Positions 16,259-24,443 of a stretch of DNA of 40,165 nucleotides are shown here, piece after piece; positions within the stretch are counted from its first letter, which is position 1, and the number at the start of each line of letters is the position of its first letter. The position numbers and the translations under genes are program-made. Source of the DNA: an uncultured Oscillospiraceae bacterium (GTDB taxonomy: Bacteria; Bacillota; Clostridia; Oscillospirales; Acutalibacteraceae); the NCBI GenBank assembly GCA_905198295.1, contig CAJKBW010000017.1, forward strand, positions 1 through 40,165. Reading direction: 5' to 3'. The notes under the pieces are model-generated. The model saw only the letters and a program-made list of their open reading frames with translations, searched no databases and had not been told where the DNA came from.

Positions 16259-17485
16259 GTGATTTGGTTAAAACGTTCCGTCGTACTGCTCTGCGCGCTG
16301 TCCTGTCTTTTGTGCGGCGGATGCCGCTGGCTATGGCCGCAGCCGGATGAATCCAATCCGCCCGTCTCACAGCCGAATAATCCGTCCTCTGCCGGCTATG
16401 CGGACAGCTGGTGCTACCAGCGTCTGGGCGACCGGCTGCAGGCGGCTTATGCTGCTGTCTACGCGGCGGTAACCCAAAAAATGCATACAGATGAAACGGT
16501 GGAGATCAAGGAAGCGGACACCGGTGAGATGCGCAGCTATACTGGTCTGCGCATCTCCCTGCCTCAGCCGCTAACCAGTCCCATTGAAGTACAGCAGCTG
16601 TATACCGCCTTCACCTGGGACCATCCGGAATTTTTCTTCATCGGGAATACGTACAGCTATGAAGGTTATCAATCCGGCGGCCGAAATTATTACAATACGT
16701 TTTGTCTGGTCTTTACCATGAATGCCGTAGAACGCCACGAAGCTTCGGTGTGGCTCAACGAAAAAGTCAATGCGCTGCTCGGCGCAGTTCCGGAGAACAG
16801 TGATGCCTTTGAAACGGAGCTGTTCCTGCACGACGCCCTGCTGGAAGGCTGTGTCTATGATAATGCCGCCGCCGGAGATGACAGCCCGGCGGACGCCTAT
16901 CCCAACGCTTTTACCGCATATGGCGCACTCGTCGAGGGAAAGGCGGTATGTGAAGGATATTCCCGTGCCATGCAGCTGCTGATGCACCGGTCAGAGATTC
17001 CCTGCACTCTGGTCAGCGGCTATGACCGCAGCACACAGGCGCCGCATATGTGGAACCTGATCACCATTGACGAGCGGAATTATCACCTCGACCCCACCTG
17101 GAACGATACCGGGGATAAACTGCGGCATACGTTTTTCAACCTCACCACCAGCGAAATCCAGCTGAGCCATTCTCTGGACGGCGATAACATCGGCGTGGAT
17201 ACCTGCACTTCAGTAGAGGCTAACTATTACCGCCGCACCAACAGCTACCTGGCTATCAACGACCCGGACAGCCTTTCCCGTCTGTTGGCGGAGCGGATTC
17301 AGGACGGGGCAGAAAGCATCGATCTGCGCTTCACCAAGGAGACTTATGCCGGAGCTCTGTTTTACTTTAACAAGCCGGATTGGCTGATGCGCACGGTCAA
17401 TCGCTACCTTGGCGAAAAGATGTGGGCGTATACTTGGGAAAAGGATGACGTTTATAACACCGTTACGCTGTTTAAGGCGGAATAG
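16259..17485 (+). CDS. Exported transglutaminase-like protein
   Basis: A 408-residue protein with an N-terminal export signal rich in Leu and Cys; the CGGC at residues 19-22 may be a weak lipobox with Cys22. The transglutaminase-like catalytic core is clear: EGKAVCEGYSRAMQLL with Cys231, PHMWNLI with His263, and YHLDPTWND with Asp278. In bacteria such exported domains act as proteases or cross-linkers of surface peptides; the substrate here is unknown. Start is a GTG preceded by AGGAAAGG. It follows the LCP-like gene with only a small CCGCC-TTTC-GGCGG hairpin between, so the pair form an operon, and it ends at a strong terminator shared with the convergent hydrolase gene. Confidence 0.85.
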   Translation: MIWLKRSVVLLCALSCLLCGGCRWLWPQPDESNPPVSQPNNPSSAGYADSWCYQRLGDRLQAAYAAVYAAVTQKMHTDETVEIKEADTGEMRSYTGLRISLPQPLTSPIEVQQLYTAFTWDHPEFFFIGNTYSYEGYQSGGRNYYNTFCLVFTMNAVERHEASVWLNEKVNALLGAVPENSDAFETELFLHDALLEGCVYDNAAAGDDSPADAYPNAFTAYGALVEGKAVCEGYSRAMQLLMHRSEIPCTLVSGYDRSTQAPHMWNLITIDERNYHLDPTWNDTGDKLRHTFFNLTTSEIQLSHSLDGDNIGVDTCTSVEANYYRRTNSYLAINDPDSLSRLLAERIQDGAESIDLRFTKETYAGALFYFNKPDWLMRTVNRYLGEKMWAYTWEKDDVYNTVTLFKAE

Positions 17486-17521
17486 AAAAGCTCCTGCCGG
17501 CAACCCGGCAGGAGCTTTTTT
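17486..17521. terminator. Bidirectional terminator between convergent genes
   Basis: AAAAGCTCCTGCCGG pairs with CCGGCAGGAGCTTTT across a 4-base loop and has a T-run at the plus-strand end. It serves the transglutaminase gene and probably also the minus-strand hydrolase gene that ends at 17526. Confidence 0.85.
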
Positions 17522-17525
17522 CAGG

Positions 17526-18656
17526 TTATCCCTGTTCTCTATCCTCTTCCACCTCGGCAAAACGGGGAATCCGTCTGCCGCCGCGTTCGATATACTCCAG
17601 AAACATTGCCTGCGGCCGCACCCAGATGCCTCCTTCCCCGTACAGCTGCTGATAAACCACCAGTTCTTCAAGCGTCTCGCTGTCCCGCGCAACATGCAGC
17701 ACACGGTAATCCCGGCCCTTGAAATGGCGGTAGCGGCCCCCGATGCGGATTTCCCGGCGCCGTTCGCCGCCGATTTCCAGCGTCATATACATAAAGGAGG
17801 TGATCTTCTCCATCGCCGCATGCGCTTCCGGAAGATCATATTGATGCCAGACGTGGAACATCCCTTCGTATATGTCGATATCGGCACAGACGCCCTGCGC
17901 GTCCATAGCCGTGGCCAATTCCTTGGCGTCGTCCAGCAGCATCTCCTCACTGCCCACATGGATAAGGGTCGGGGGAAATCCGGTAAAATCGCCGTACAGC
18001 GGAGAAATATACGGGTCACGCACCGGTGTATCGCCGGCGTACAGCCTGGCCGCGCGCCGCAGCTCATTCATCGACAGCAGCGGATCGATCGGCTCATTCG
18101 CGCGGTGACTACGGCGTGCCATCGCCAGATCGGTCCACGGAGAAATCACTACCAGCGCTGCAGGCAGTTCGCTGCCCTCATCGCGCAGTGCCATCGTCAG
18201 TGAAAGCGTCAGTCCTCCGCCAGCCGAATCCCCGCAGAATACCATATCCGGCAGTGCATAGCCCTGCGCCTGTAAATAGGTCACCGCCGCCCTGGCATCC
18301 TCCAGAGCTGCCGGAAACGGGTTTTCCGGTGCCAGTCGGTAAGGATAGGCGAAAACCGGTATATGGCTCTGCTCGGCCAACCGGCAGATGATCGGCTCGT
18401 GTGTGGACGGCGATCCCGAAATATAGGCACCGCCGTGCGAATACAGGATCACCTTGTCCGGTACGGCGTCGGCCGGAATTGCCCACTCTCCCCGTATACC
18501 GCCTTCAGCTTTGCGCAGTTCCACACTTTTGGGCAGCGCGTATACATACCGCAGCAGGTCCATCCCCTTGCGCTGCTTGGGGATATCCACCCCGGTCAGC
18601 AGCGGCTTGACACTTTTCAGTGCCCCATACAGCAGTTTGCTTTTTAAACTCGGCAT
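17526..18656 (-). CDS. Alpha/beta hydrolase (HSL/GDXG family) fused to DUF1653
   Basis: Residues 1-290 form a hormone-sensitive-lipase-type esterase: the oxyanion motif HGGAY (74-78), nucleophile Ser144 in GDSAGG (142-147), the acid in GSEEMLLDDA (236-245) and His268 in GMFHVW. Residues about 305-372 form a second domain beginning GGRYRHFKGRDYRVLHVA and containing SETLEELVVY and GIWVRPQAMF. That is the pattern of DUF1653, normally a free-standing small protein of unknown function. The fusion is one open frame without a break. GGAGGAGAAGT precedes the ATG at 18656; an in-frame ATG at 18671 lies upstream of that site. No signal peptide, so it is probably cytoplasmic. Substrate unknown, likely a short acyl ester. 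Confidence 0.88.
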   Translation of the reverse strand: MPSLKSKLLYGALKSVKPLLTGVDIPKQRKGMDLLRYVYALPKSVELRKAEGGIRGEWAIPADAVPDKVILYSHGGAYISGSPSTHEPIICRLAEQSHIPVFAYPYRLAPENPFPAALEDARAAVTYLQAQGYALPDMVFCGDSAGGGLTLSLTMALRDEGSELPAALVVISPWTDLAMARRSHRANEPIDPLLSMNELRRAARLYAGDTPVRDPYISPLYGDFTGFPPTLIHVGSEEMLLDDAKELATAMDAQGVCADIDIYEGMFHVWHQYDLPEAHAAMEKITSFMYMTLEIGGERRREIRIGGRYRHFKGRDYRVLHVARDSETLEELVVYQQLYGEGGIWVRPQAMFLEYIERGGRRIPRFAEVEEDREQG

Positions 18657-18727
18657 ACTTCTCCTCCACATTCCATCTCAACGGAACCACGGCCGCCTGA
18701 GCAACCGTTCCGTGCCGGGCGATAAGT

Positions 18728-18758
18728 AAAAAACGGGCAGTTAAAAACTGCCCGTTTT
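18728..18758 (-). terminator. Terminator of the first M23 peptidase gene
   Basis: A 13-bp perfect stem (18730-18742 with 18746-18758) and 3-base loop. On the minus strand it runs into TTTTTTACTT, 20 bases after the stop. Confidence 0.85.
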
Positions 18759-18777
18759 CTGTAATCCAGCATCACAT

Positions 18778-20529
18778 TCAGCGCTTGAGGTACGGCAGCG
18801 GATTGATCTGCACGCCGCCGCGGATGAGCTCAAAATGCAGATGCGGGCCGGTGCTGCGCCCCGAACTGCCCGCAAGCCCGATCAGCTGGGCCTGCGAAAC
18901 CTTCTGGCCAACCACCACGTCGACCCTATTGAGGTGTGCATACCGGGTCATATCGCCGTTCTGATGGCGGATGAGCACATAATAGCCCCAGCCTTGCCCC
19001 CACCAGTCGGTGGCATTGGCTTCCACCACGACGCCGCCGTCGGCCGCAATAACCGGCTTGTTGAGCACGCCGCCGGAGAGATCCAGCGCCCGGTGGCCCG
19101 AATGGTAATACTGCGATATCACCTGACCGGCCGGAATCGGCCAGACATACTGCCCATTGGTAATGCCGTCTCCCTCGGTAACCGTATTGTTACTGCCATA
19201 GGCCTTGGAGCCCACCACGATCACTTTGTTGACTGCCTCCTGGATCACCGTGTTCTCCAGAATCTCCCGGGACTGCTCCATGCCGTCCATAAGAATAATT
19301 TCGGCCTTGATGTGGCGTTTGCCGGTCACGCCTTCCACCTTGACCCGCTCATAGCCCACATACTGGCTGCTGTCGGTTTCCTTCAACGTGGCAAAATTGA
19401 TGTCCTCATCGTATTCGATGGTCCGGATGACCTTCACCCGCAGGAACTGCTGCGGCCGCTGTACCACCAGCTCGTCGCCGACAAGGATAAAGTCGTTTTC
19501 CATCTGCGGATTCATCGCCCGCAGCTCATCCATCGACATATTGAATTTGTCCGCAATAAGGCTTACCGAATCGTTAGGAACTGCTGTGTACAGCTTTTCC
19601 ACCACCGTCTCACTGGTGAGGAAATCCTGCATCTGCCGTGCATCCACCACAGCGGAAGTCGGATACAGGCCATCCACAACTTCAACCTTCTGTACAAACT
19701 CAGCCCGCTCATTATCCGCATCGGTACGGTACTGGTCCAGAATACCGTCCAGCACCCCGTCCAGCTCGGCGCGGTCGGCAACCGCCCCCTGGAACTTGTT
19801 GTCCACATACAGGCCGCTTGCCTGCGCAATTGCGTCTCCTGAGGTCAGCAGAATCTTATCACATACCGTGTTTTTGTCCAGCAGTTCTGATGAGGACACC
19901 ACCGCCAACGTCAAGCGCGGTGTGCGTTCAACCGAAAAGGAATCATCGGTATTGATGACCCGTTCGGCAGCCATGTTCACCGCGTCGTCAAATACAGACT
20001 CATCACGGATATAGCCAAGCTGTTGACCGCCGTATTCGAGCGACAGCGCAAAGGTCAAATTCCCCCAGTACTGCAGGGTAAAGAACAGCACCACGCAGGC
20101 AGCAGCCGGCATCGCAAGATTGACCAGCGAAACCACCGCTTTGCGGTGGCGCCGAACCGCCTGGAACGGCAAAAACAGCAGCTGTGGGATCACCAGCAGC
20201 GGATGACGCCGGAACGCCTCCCGCAGCTTGTGTACCGCAAGCGGGAACCCCTGTCCGAAGCGTTTGCATTCTCCGGCCAGTGCACGCAGATGACGCAGCA
20301 ACAGCCAATCAGCCGCTTTGTAGAGCACGCGTCCGCAGGGACGCAGAACCGAGGCGATTTTCCGGCCGGCGCTTTTGCCCGCCCGGATCGTATACATACC
20401 AATCAGATAACAGAACCTGTATGAAAGTCCATAGGCTGCTTTGAGTCCCGGACGCACCTTGCTTTTCCAAACCTGTACGCAGCGGTTAAGCCACACGCGT
20501 ATCGGTTTTTCGTCCTGTACGGGTTTCAT
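18778..20529 (-). CDS. Membrane-anchored M23 peptidase with LysM and G5 domains (paralog 1)
   Basis: A 583-residue cell-wall hydrolase. A long basic cytoplasmic N-terminus (1-130) leads to one membrane helix (about 131-153), then an outside region that contains LYTAVPNDSVSLIADKF, a LysM glycan-binding domain (about 311-357), a G5 domain (about 362-440) and a C-terminal M23 endopeptidase (about 470-575). The zinc ligands are visible: His479 and Asp483 in GHRALDLS and His565 in HLHFE, with His532 in YAHLNR nearby. This family cuts peptidoglycan cross-links. The ATG at 20529 is chosen because AAGGA lies 13 bases before it; an in-frame GTG at 20541 is too close to that site. It is a tandem paralog of the next minus-strand gene and has its own promoter. 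Confidence 0.9.
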   Translation of the reverse strand: MKPVQDEKPIRVWLNRCVQVWKSKVRPGLKAAYGLSYRFCYLIGMYTIRAGKSAGRKIASVLRPCGRVLYKAADWLLLRHLRALAGECKRFGQGFPLAVHKLREAFRRHPLLVIPQLLFLPFQAVRRHRKAVVSLVNLAMPAAACVVLFFTLQYWGNLTFALSLEYGGQQLGYIRDESVFDDAVNMAAERVINTDDSFSVERTPRLTLAVVSSSELLDKNTVCDKILLTSGDAIAQASGLYVDNKFQGAVADRAELDGVLDGILDQYRTDADNERAEFVQKVEVVDGLYPTSAVVDARQMQDFLTSETVVEKLYTAVPNDSVSLIADKFNMSMDELRAMNPQMENDFILVGDELVVQRPQQFLRVKVIRTIEYDEDINFATLKETDSSQYVGYERVKVEGVTGKRHIKAEIILMDGMEQSREILENTVIQEAVNKVIVVGSKAYGSNNTVTEGDGITNGQYVWPIPAGQVISQYYHSGHRALDLSGGVLNKPVIAADGGVVVEANATDWWGQGWGYYVLIRHQNGDMTRYAHLNRVDVVVGQKVSQAQLIGLAGSSGRSTGPHLHFELIRGGVQINPLPYLKR

Positions 20530-20659
20530 CTTACAGCTCACATCCTTCCCTCAATGGCGGCTTTCCCGATGAAAGGGGCGGCAGCCGTTTTTGTGGTGTG
20601 TCCCACCCGTTTTCCGACACTTCGCGCCAAAAAAATGGCCAACACACGACGAAAAAAAG

Positions 20660-20673
20660 TTACAAGATTGTCA
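20660..20673. promoter_or_regulatory. Operator-like inverted repeat in the leader of M23 paralog 1
   Basis: TTACAA-GA-TTGTCA, a near-perfect palindrome, about 17-30 bases downstream of the predicted transcription start of the minus-strand gene. An almost identical palindrome lies at the same place in front of paralog 2. Confidence 0.45.
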
Positions 20674-20696
20674 TAATTAAAATTCACATGCCTACT

Positions 20697-20724
20697 ATTA
20701 TATCGCTTTCTGCGAAAAAAGCAA
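20697..20724 (-). promoter_or_regulatory. Predicted promoter of M23 paralog 1
   Basis: On the minus strand TTGCTT (20719-20724), 16 bases, TATAAT (20697-20702). Predicted leader of about 160 bases. The rest of the 20530-20896 gap is AT-rich and holds no gene I can support. Confidence 0.6.
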
Positions 20725-20895
20725 GGGTTTCACGGCAAGTTCATGCTTTTTTGTTATAATTTATTCCACAAAGTCATCATTATTCGGTACTTGCGTGCAC
20801 AAAAACCACCTGAAGCCACTCCGGCGATTTCCTGTAATGGAGATTCCCGGAAAATGCCGCCGCGACAGCTTTCGCACTGCACACCCGACTTCTCC

Positions 20896-20932
20896 CGAAA
20901 AAAACCGGACGGGCTTTTCGGCCCGCCCGGTT
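20896..20932 (-). terminator. Terminator of M23 paralog 2
   Basis: A 12-bp stem with one mismatch (20903-20914 with 20921-20932), which on the minus strand is followed by a run of seven T. It begins 8 bases after the stop codon. Confidence 0.85.
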
Positions 20933-20939
20933 GTTCTTG

Positions 20940-22571
20940 CTACTGGACAAAGTTCAGCGGATTCTGCGAAGATCCGTTGACCAGAATTTCAAAATGACAG
21001 TGTGCACCGTAGCTGTTGCCGGTGTTGCCGACCAGTCCGATCAGCTGTCCCTGCGCCACCTTCTGCCCCACGGAAACATTGACCGAACTGCAGTGGGCAT
21101 ACCGGGTCCGATAACCGTTCCCATGATCAATCAGCACATAGTAACCCCAGCCAGCGCCCCATTCGCTGGTGGCGTTCGCTTCTATCACAACGCCGCCGTC
21201 GGCCGCAATAATCGGCTTGCCGGAGATGGCGCTGCCAGAGATGTCCACGCCGTGATGCCAGCCGCTGCCGCGCGGGCCGTAATCACCGTAAATCCCGTGA
21301 TAGCCCGGAACCGGCCAGATGAAACGACCGGTTGCCTTGCCGTCGCCGTATTGTACACTGTCATCGTATTTCATTGCACCAACGACAATAACCTCATTGA
21401 CCGGCTCCTTGGTGCGCTCCACCGACAGGATTTTGCGGGACTTCTCCTCGCCGCCGACATAGGTAACGTCCGCGGTGATGGTATCAACGCCTTCCTCGCC
21501 GGCATTGCGGCGCACGCGATAGCCGAGATACTGCCGTGCATCCTCCACTGTTTCGGTGGTATAGTCCACCGCCTCTTCATAGGTAACGGTACGGGTAACC
21601 TTCACCGTAAGCGGCGAATCGCTCAGAAGGCTGGCTTCTTCCGCATCGCCGGCGCCGAGATAGGCGCCAACCTGCTCGAGATCGACCACCGAAACGGTGG
21701 GATACAGGCCGTCGACGATTTCCACCTTCTGTACGAATTCCACCCGTTCGGCCGCATCGTCCGAACGATACGGCGCCATCAGACTTTCGAGCAGCGCCTC
21801 CAGTCCGGCACGGCTGCTGACCGCACCTTCAAAACGATTGTCAATATACAGCCCGCTCGCCCGTTCAATTTCCCCGCTCGAGGAGAGCAGGATCTTGTCG
21901 CACAGCGTGTTCTGATCCATCAGTTCGGACGAAGGCACCACCGCCAGCGTCAACCGCGGCGCGCATTCCACCTGAAAAGCATTACCCTCGTTGATAACCC
22001 GGCCGGCCGCCAGCGCTGCCGCATCGTCGTAAACCGACTCGTCGCGGATATAGCCGAGCGTCTGCCCATCGTATTCAAGCGCCAGCGCAAAGGTCAGGTG
22101 CCTCCAGTAGTGAACGGTCAGCGCCAGCACCAGCACTGCCGCCGCCGGCATCGCCACATTCAGAGTGCGTACTATCGCCTTTTTGTGCCGGCGCCCCGCC
22201 AGTACGGGCAGCTTCATCGCCTGCAGAATTCCCATAACCGGATGCCGCTGCCACGCCTCACGCACCAGCCGGCCCGCCTGCGCAAACTCATCGCGCAGCG
22301 TACATCCGCTGTGCTTCAGCCATTCGGAAAATCGTGCCGCTGCCCGGATCGTGCCGCGGCGGACGGCACGAAACGCCGGGGTAAACCGCTTTACCAGCCG
22401 ACGAGCCAGCCCTCTGCCGATTCGCAGCGTCTGCATACCCAGAAGATAGCATACCCGGTATCCCTGCTCAAAGACCTTCGTCGCCACGCGCCGAAAGCGC
22501 GTTTTTTTCGTGCCGCCGCAGCGGGCCGTTTCTGCCACGGCGATCTGCTGTTCTTCTTTAAGCTCGTCCAA
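20940..22571 (-). CDS. Membrane-anchored M23 peptidase with G5 domain (paralog 2)
   Basis: A 543-residue paralog of the neighbouring M23 gene with the same plan: basic cytoplasmic N-terminus (1-132), membrane helix (about 133-153), the shared outside segment with LEYDGQTLGYIRDESVYDDA, G5 domain (about 318-400) and a C-terminal M23 domain with GWHHGVDISG and AHCHFE (His524, His526). The LysM domain of paralog 1 is missing; only a short linker (VGAYLGAGDAEEASLL) stands there. Start is a TTG six bases after GGAGGG; no better start exists nearby. It has its own promoter and terminator, so the two paralogs are separate transcription units. Likely a cell-wall endopeptidase. Confidence 0.9.
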   Translation of the reverse strand: MDELKEEQQIAVAETARCGGTKKTRFRRVATKVFEQGYRVCYLLGMQTLRIGRGLARRLVKRFTPAFRAVRRGTIRAAARFSEWLKHSGCTLRDEFAQAGRLVREAWQRHPVMGILQAMKLPVLAGRRHKKAIVRTLNVAMPAAAVLVLALTVHYWRHLTFALALEYDGQTLGYIRDESVYDDAAALAAGRVINEGNAFQVECAPRLTLAVVPSSELMDQNTLCDKILLSSSGEIERASGLYIDNRFEGAVSSRAGLEALLESLMAPYRSDDAAERVEFVQKVEIVDGLYPTVSVVDLEQVGAYLGAGDAEEASLLSDSPLTVKVTRTVTYEEAVDYTTETVEDARQYLGYRVRRNAGEEGVDTITADVTYVGGEEKSRKILSVERTKEPVNEVIVVGAMKYDDSVQYGDGKATGRFIWPVPGYHGIYGDYGPRGSGWHHGVDISGSAISGKPIIAADGGVVIEANATSEWGAGWGYYVLIDHGNGYRTRYAHCSSVNVSVGQKVAQGQLIGLVGNTGNSYGAHCHFEILVNGSSQNPLNFVQ

Positions 22572-22648
22572 GGGTTTCCCTCCTGTTCATGCTTGTCCTG
22601 TCTATACTGCGGAGCCGGAACGGAACTGTTCCGCCTGCCGCCGAAAAA

Positions 22649-22662
22649 TGACAACTTTGTAA
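22649..22662. promoter_or_regulatory. Operator-like inverted repeat in the leader of M23 paralog 2
   Basis: On the minus strand TTACAA-AG-TTGTCA, matching the paralog 1 site in 12 of 14 positions and lying about 7-20 bases after the predicted transcription start. Confidence 0.45.
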
Positions 22663-22675
22663 CTATCTACACCCT

Positions 22676-22704
22676 ATTATACGCAAATGATGACAATTTT
22701 GCAA
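22676..22704 (-). promoter_or_regulatory. Predicted promoter of M23 paralog 2, with overlapping inverted repeat
   Basis: On the minus strand TTGCAA (22699-22704), 17 bases, TATAAT (22676-22681), a strong sigma-A match. A third inverted repeat, TTGCAAAATTGTCA on the minus strand (22691-22704), covers the -35 box. A protein bound there could block or replace polymerase contact. The rest of the gap (22705-22837) shows nothing further. Confidence 0.6.
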
Positions 22705-22837
22705 CCTTTTTATTTTTCTGCCTAGAATTTCACACCAATTCCCCCTCGATTTGGAACGGACAACCACAGGAAAACTGCGACAGGGACACCGCCTTCAAAA
22801 TCCGGAGCCATCCCGTTTCCGTAAAATAATATTTTCC

Positions 22838-22880
22838 AAATCAAAGAGAGGCGGAAAACCATACGGTTTTCCGCCTCTCT
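22838..22880 (-). terminator. Terminator of luxS
   Basis: A perfect 16-bp stem (22845-22860 with 22865-22880), 4-base loop; on the minus strand followed by TTTGATTT. It lies 50 bases after the luxS stop. Confidence 0.85.
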
Positions 22881-22930
22881 CTGTCTGTTTCGCGAAGTTG
22901 CCCTCCGCTCCTTTTCCTGTCCCGGGTGCG

Positions 22931-23401
22931 TCAGTACACCAGCTTTTCGGCCGTCCAGCCGGCGAGCGTTTTGTGCATCCGCGCGGCGAGCACACGGGCA
23001 CCCGGCAGGTCGTGCTCGCGGTAGTTGCCGCATTCCGGCTCGGTCGCGCCGGGGATATCCCCATCGAATGCCATAATAAAGGCCATTGTCTCCTGCACCA
23101 GCCGGATAGCCTCGGCAGGCGACACCGCATCCGGATGCCCGCCCGTACGGGTGAGCAGGTAAAACCCGGTGCGGCAGCCCATCGGCCCCACGTACACGAT
23201 CCCCTTTCCCCAGACACTGCTGCGCGCATAGGTCGCAAAGAGATGCTCAATCGTATGCATCGCCGCTGTGGACATATACGGCGGGGTATTCGGCTGGATA
23301 AACCGAATATCGTAGGTCACCACATCGCCGTCCATGCGGGAGACGTACATGCCCGGCAGAAGCCGGGTGTGGTCCACCTGAAAGCTGGCAATCTTCTCCA
23401 T
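22931..23401 (-). CDS. luxS: S-ribosylhomocysteine lyase (autoinducer-2 synthesis)
   Basis: Cleaves S-ribosylhomocysteine to homocysteine and DPD, the precursor of autoinducer-2, in the activated methyl cycle. The 156-residue protein has the metal site His49 and His53 in HTIEH (49-53) and Cys124 in PECGNY, plus the catalytic Glu52 and Cys76 (GCRTGF). The N-terminus VDHTRLLPGMYV is typical. The ATG at 23401 is preferred over longer forms because the family N-terminus begins there. It starts 19 bases after the phospholipase C-like gene and is probably read from that gene's promoter. The Pfs nucleosidase that makes its substrate is not in the window. Confidence 0.97.
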   Translation of the reverse strand: MEKIASFQVDHTRLLPGMYVSRMDGDVVTYDIRFIQPNTPPYMSTAAMHTIEHLFATYARSSVWGKGIVYVGPMGCRTGFYLLTRTGGHPDAVSPAEAIRLVQETMAFIMAFDGDIPGATEPECGNYREHDLPGARVLAARMHKTLAGWTAEKLVY

Positions 23402-23420
23402 GTTCGCAGTTCTTCCTTTC

Positions 23421-24362
23421 TCAGGTACGATCGTATACGCCGGGCAGATCGCTGCCGAAGCCGCGGTCCTGCGTAATTTCGAGCATTGACCGGCCAGCCG
23501 GCAGCGCCTCATGGAACGCGCGGATCATATCCGCCGCCTCCGCCGCCGCCAGATCATAAATATCAAAAAAGCCATCATGGCTGCTGTAGCTGCTGTCAAA
23601 CGGGTTGCTCCACCTGCGGTGCTCCTCGTTGGCGTAATCCCAGTCATCCGCATGCACCGGCCGCAGCAGCGAAGTCAGGATGTGCCCCTGCCGGGCGACC
23701 CTTTCCAGCCCATGCAGCAACTTCTGGCGCATCTCGCTGCGGTCGGTCATTAAAATCATGGCCTGCCGCATGTCGCCGGGCGCGAGGGAAAGCTGTGTTT
23801 CCGGCGCGTCAACGCCGAGCAGCGAGGCAAACACCGGCCGGTACAGCCGGCCGACAGCGCCATAATCCGCCTGTTTCGCGGAGGGCAGGACGCTGGCCAA
23901 ACGGAAATCACGGATCAGCCGGCCGGTTTCCCGACGCAGCGTCAGAGTATCCAGCGCACTCTCGATGCGGAAGTGGTACTGGTTCGGCGTGGTGCCGTAG
24001 CCCGGCTGCCGGCGTGCCAGCTCCTCCTGCCAGTAGTAGACGAACGGATGCGCCGCGCGGTCGAGGGCGTAGTGGCAAAAAAATCCATCCACATAGCCGC
24101 ACAGCGCCGTATCGTCAGGATGCTGATTGAGCACCCGGCGAAACGCTTCAAACAGCTTGGCCGGACTGATGTGATGCAGACGGCTACCCTCATGTGCATA
24201 GCTTTTCCCGAACTCCCACGGCAGCACCCGGTGGAAGAAAAACACATCGGGTCCCTGCGCGCCGATCATCGCCATCGGATAATCGGCGGTTTCCACCCCC
24301 TGTTTTTTCAGCCGCGAAAGCACACGCTTGGCAAACAAATAGTGGGTAATCATCGCCGGCAT
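23421..24362 (-). CDS. Zinc-dependent phospholipase C-like protein
   Basis: A 313-residue protein of the zinc-dependent phospholipase C/S1-P1-like family found in Firmicutes. Seen: an N-terminal MITHYLFAKRV with a His, IGAQGPDVFFFH, HHISPAKLFEAF, GYVDGFFCHYALDRAAHPFVYY and NQYHFRIESALD; the many His and Asp residues fit a tri-metal site. There is no signal peptide, so it is probably cytoplasmic, unlike the secreted toxins of the superfamily. GGAGGG precedes the ATG by 9 bases. It forms an operon with luxS. Substrate is unknown. Confidence 0.85.
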   Translation of the reverse strand: MPAMITHYLFAKRVLSRLKKQGVETADYPMAMIGAQGPDVFFFHRVLPWEFGKSYAHEGSRLHHISPAKLFEAFRRVLNQHPDDTALCGYVDGFFCHYALDRAAHPFVYYWQEELARRQPGYGTTPNQYHFRIESALDTLTLRRETGRLIRDFRLASVLPSAKQADYGAVGRLYRPVFASLLGVDAPETQLSLAPGDMRQAMILMTDRSEMRQKLLHGLERVARQGHILTSLLRPVHADDWDYANEEHRRWSNPFDSSYSSHDGFFDIYDLAAAEAADMIRAFHEALPAGRSMLEITQDRGFGSDLPGVYDRT

Positions 24363-24397
24363 AGCCTGTCCCTCCTTTGGGATGGGTATTTGTTCCT

Positions 24398-24426
24398 ATT
24401 ATACAACGCAGCAGCAGAAATATCTA
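24398..24426 (-). promoter_or_regulatory. Predicted promoter of the phospholipase-luxS operon
   Basis: On the minus strand TAGATA (24421-24426), 17 bases, TATAAT (24398-24403). The -35 box is weak. It lies between the rluA stop and the phospholipase start. Confidence 0.4.
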
Positions 24427-24443
24427 CACTGTTAATAAAATAT

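Noticed and set aside
22649..22704. WalR-type direct repeats before the M23 genes
   Set aside because: WalR sites are direct TGTWAH repeats with 5 bases between; here the arms are inverted with 4 bases between.
20931..22829. A 632-codon open frame antisense to M23 paralog 2
   Set aside because: Shadow of a clear M23 gene; composition rich in His, Arg and Gln without domains.
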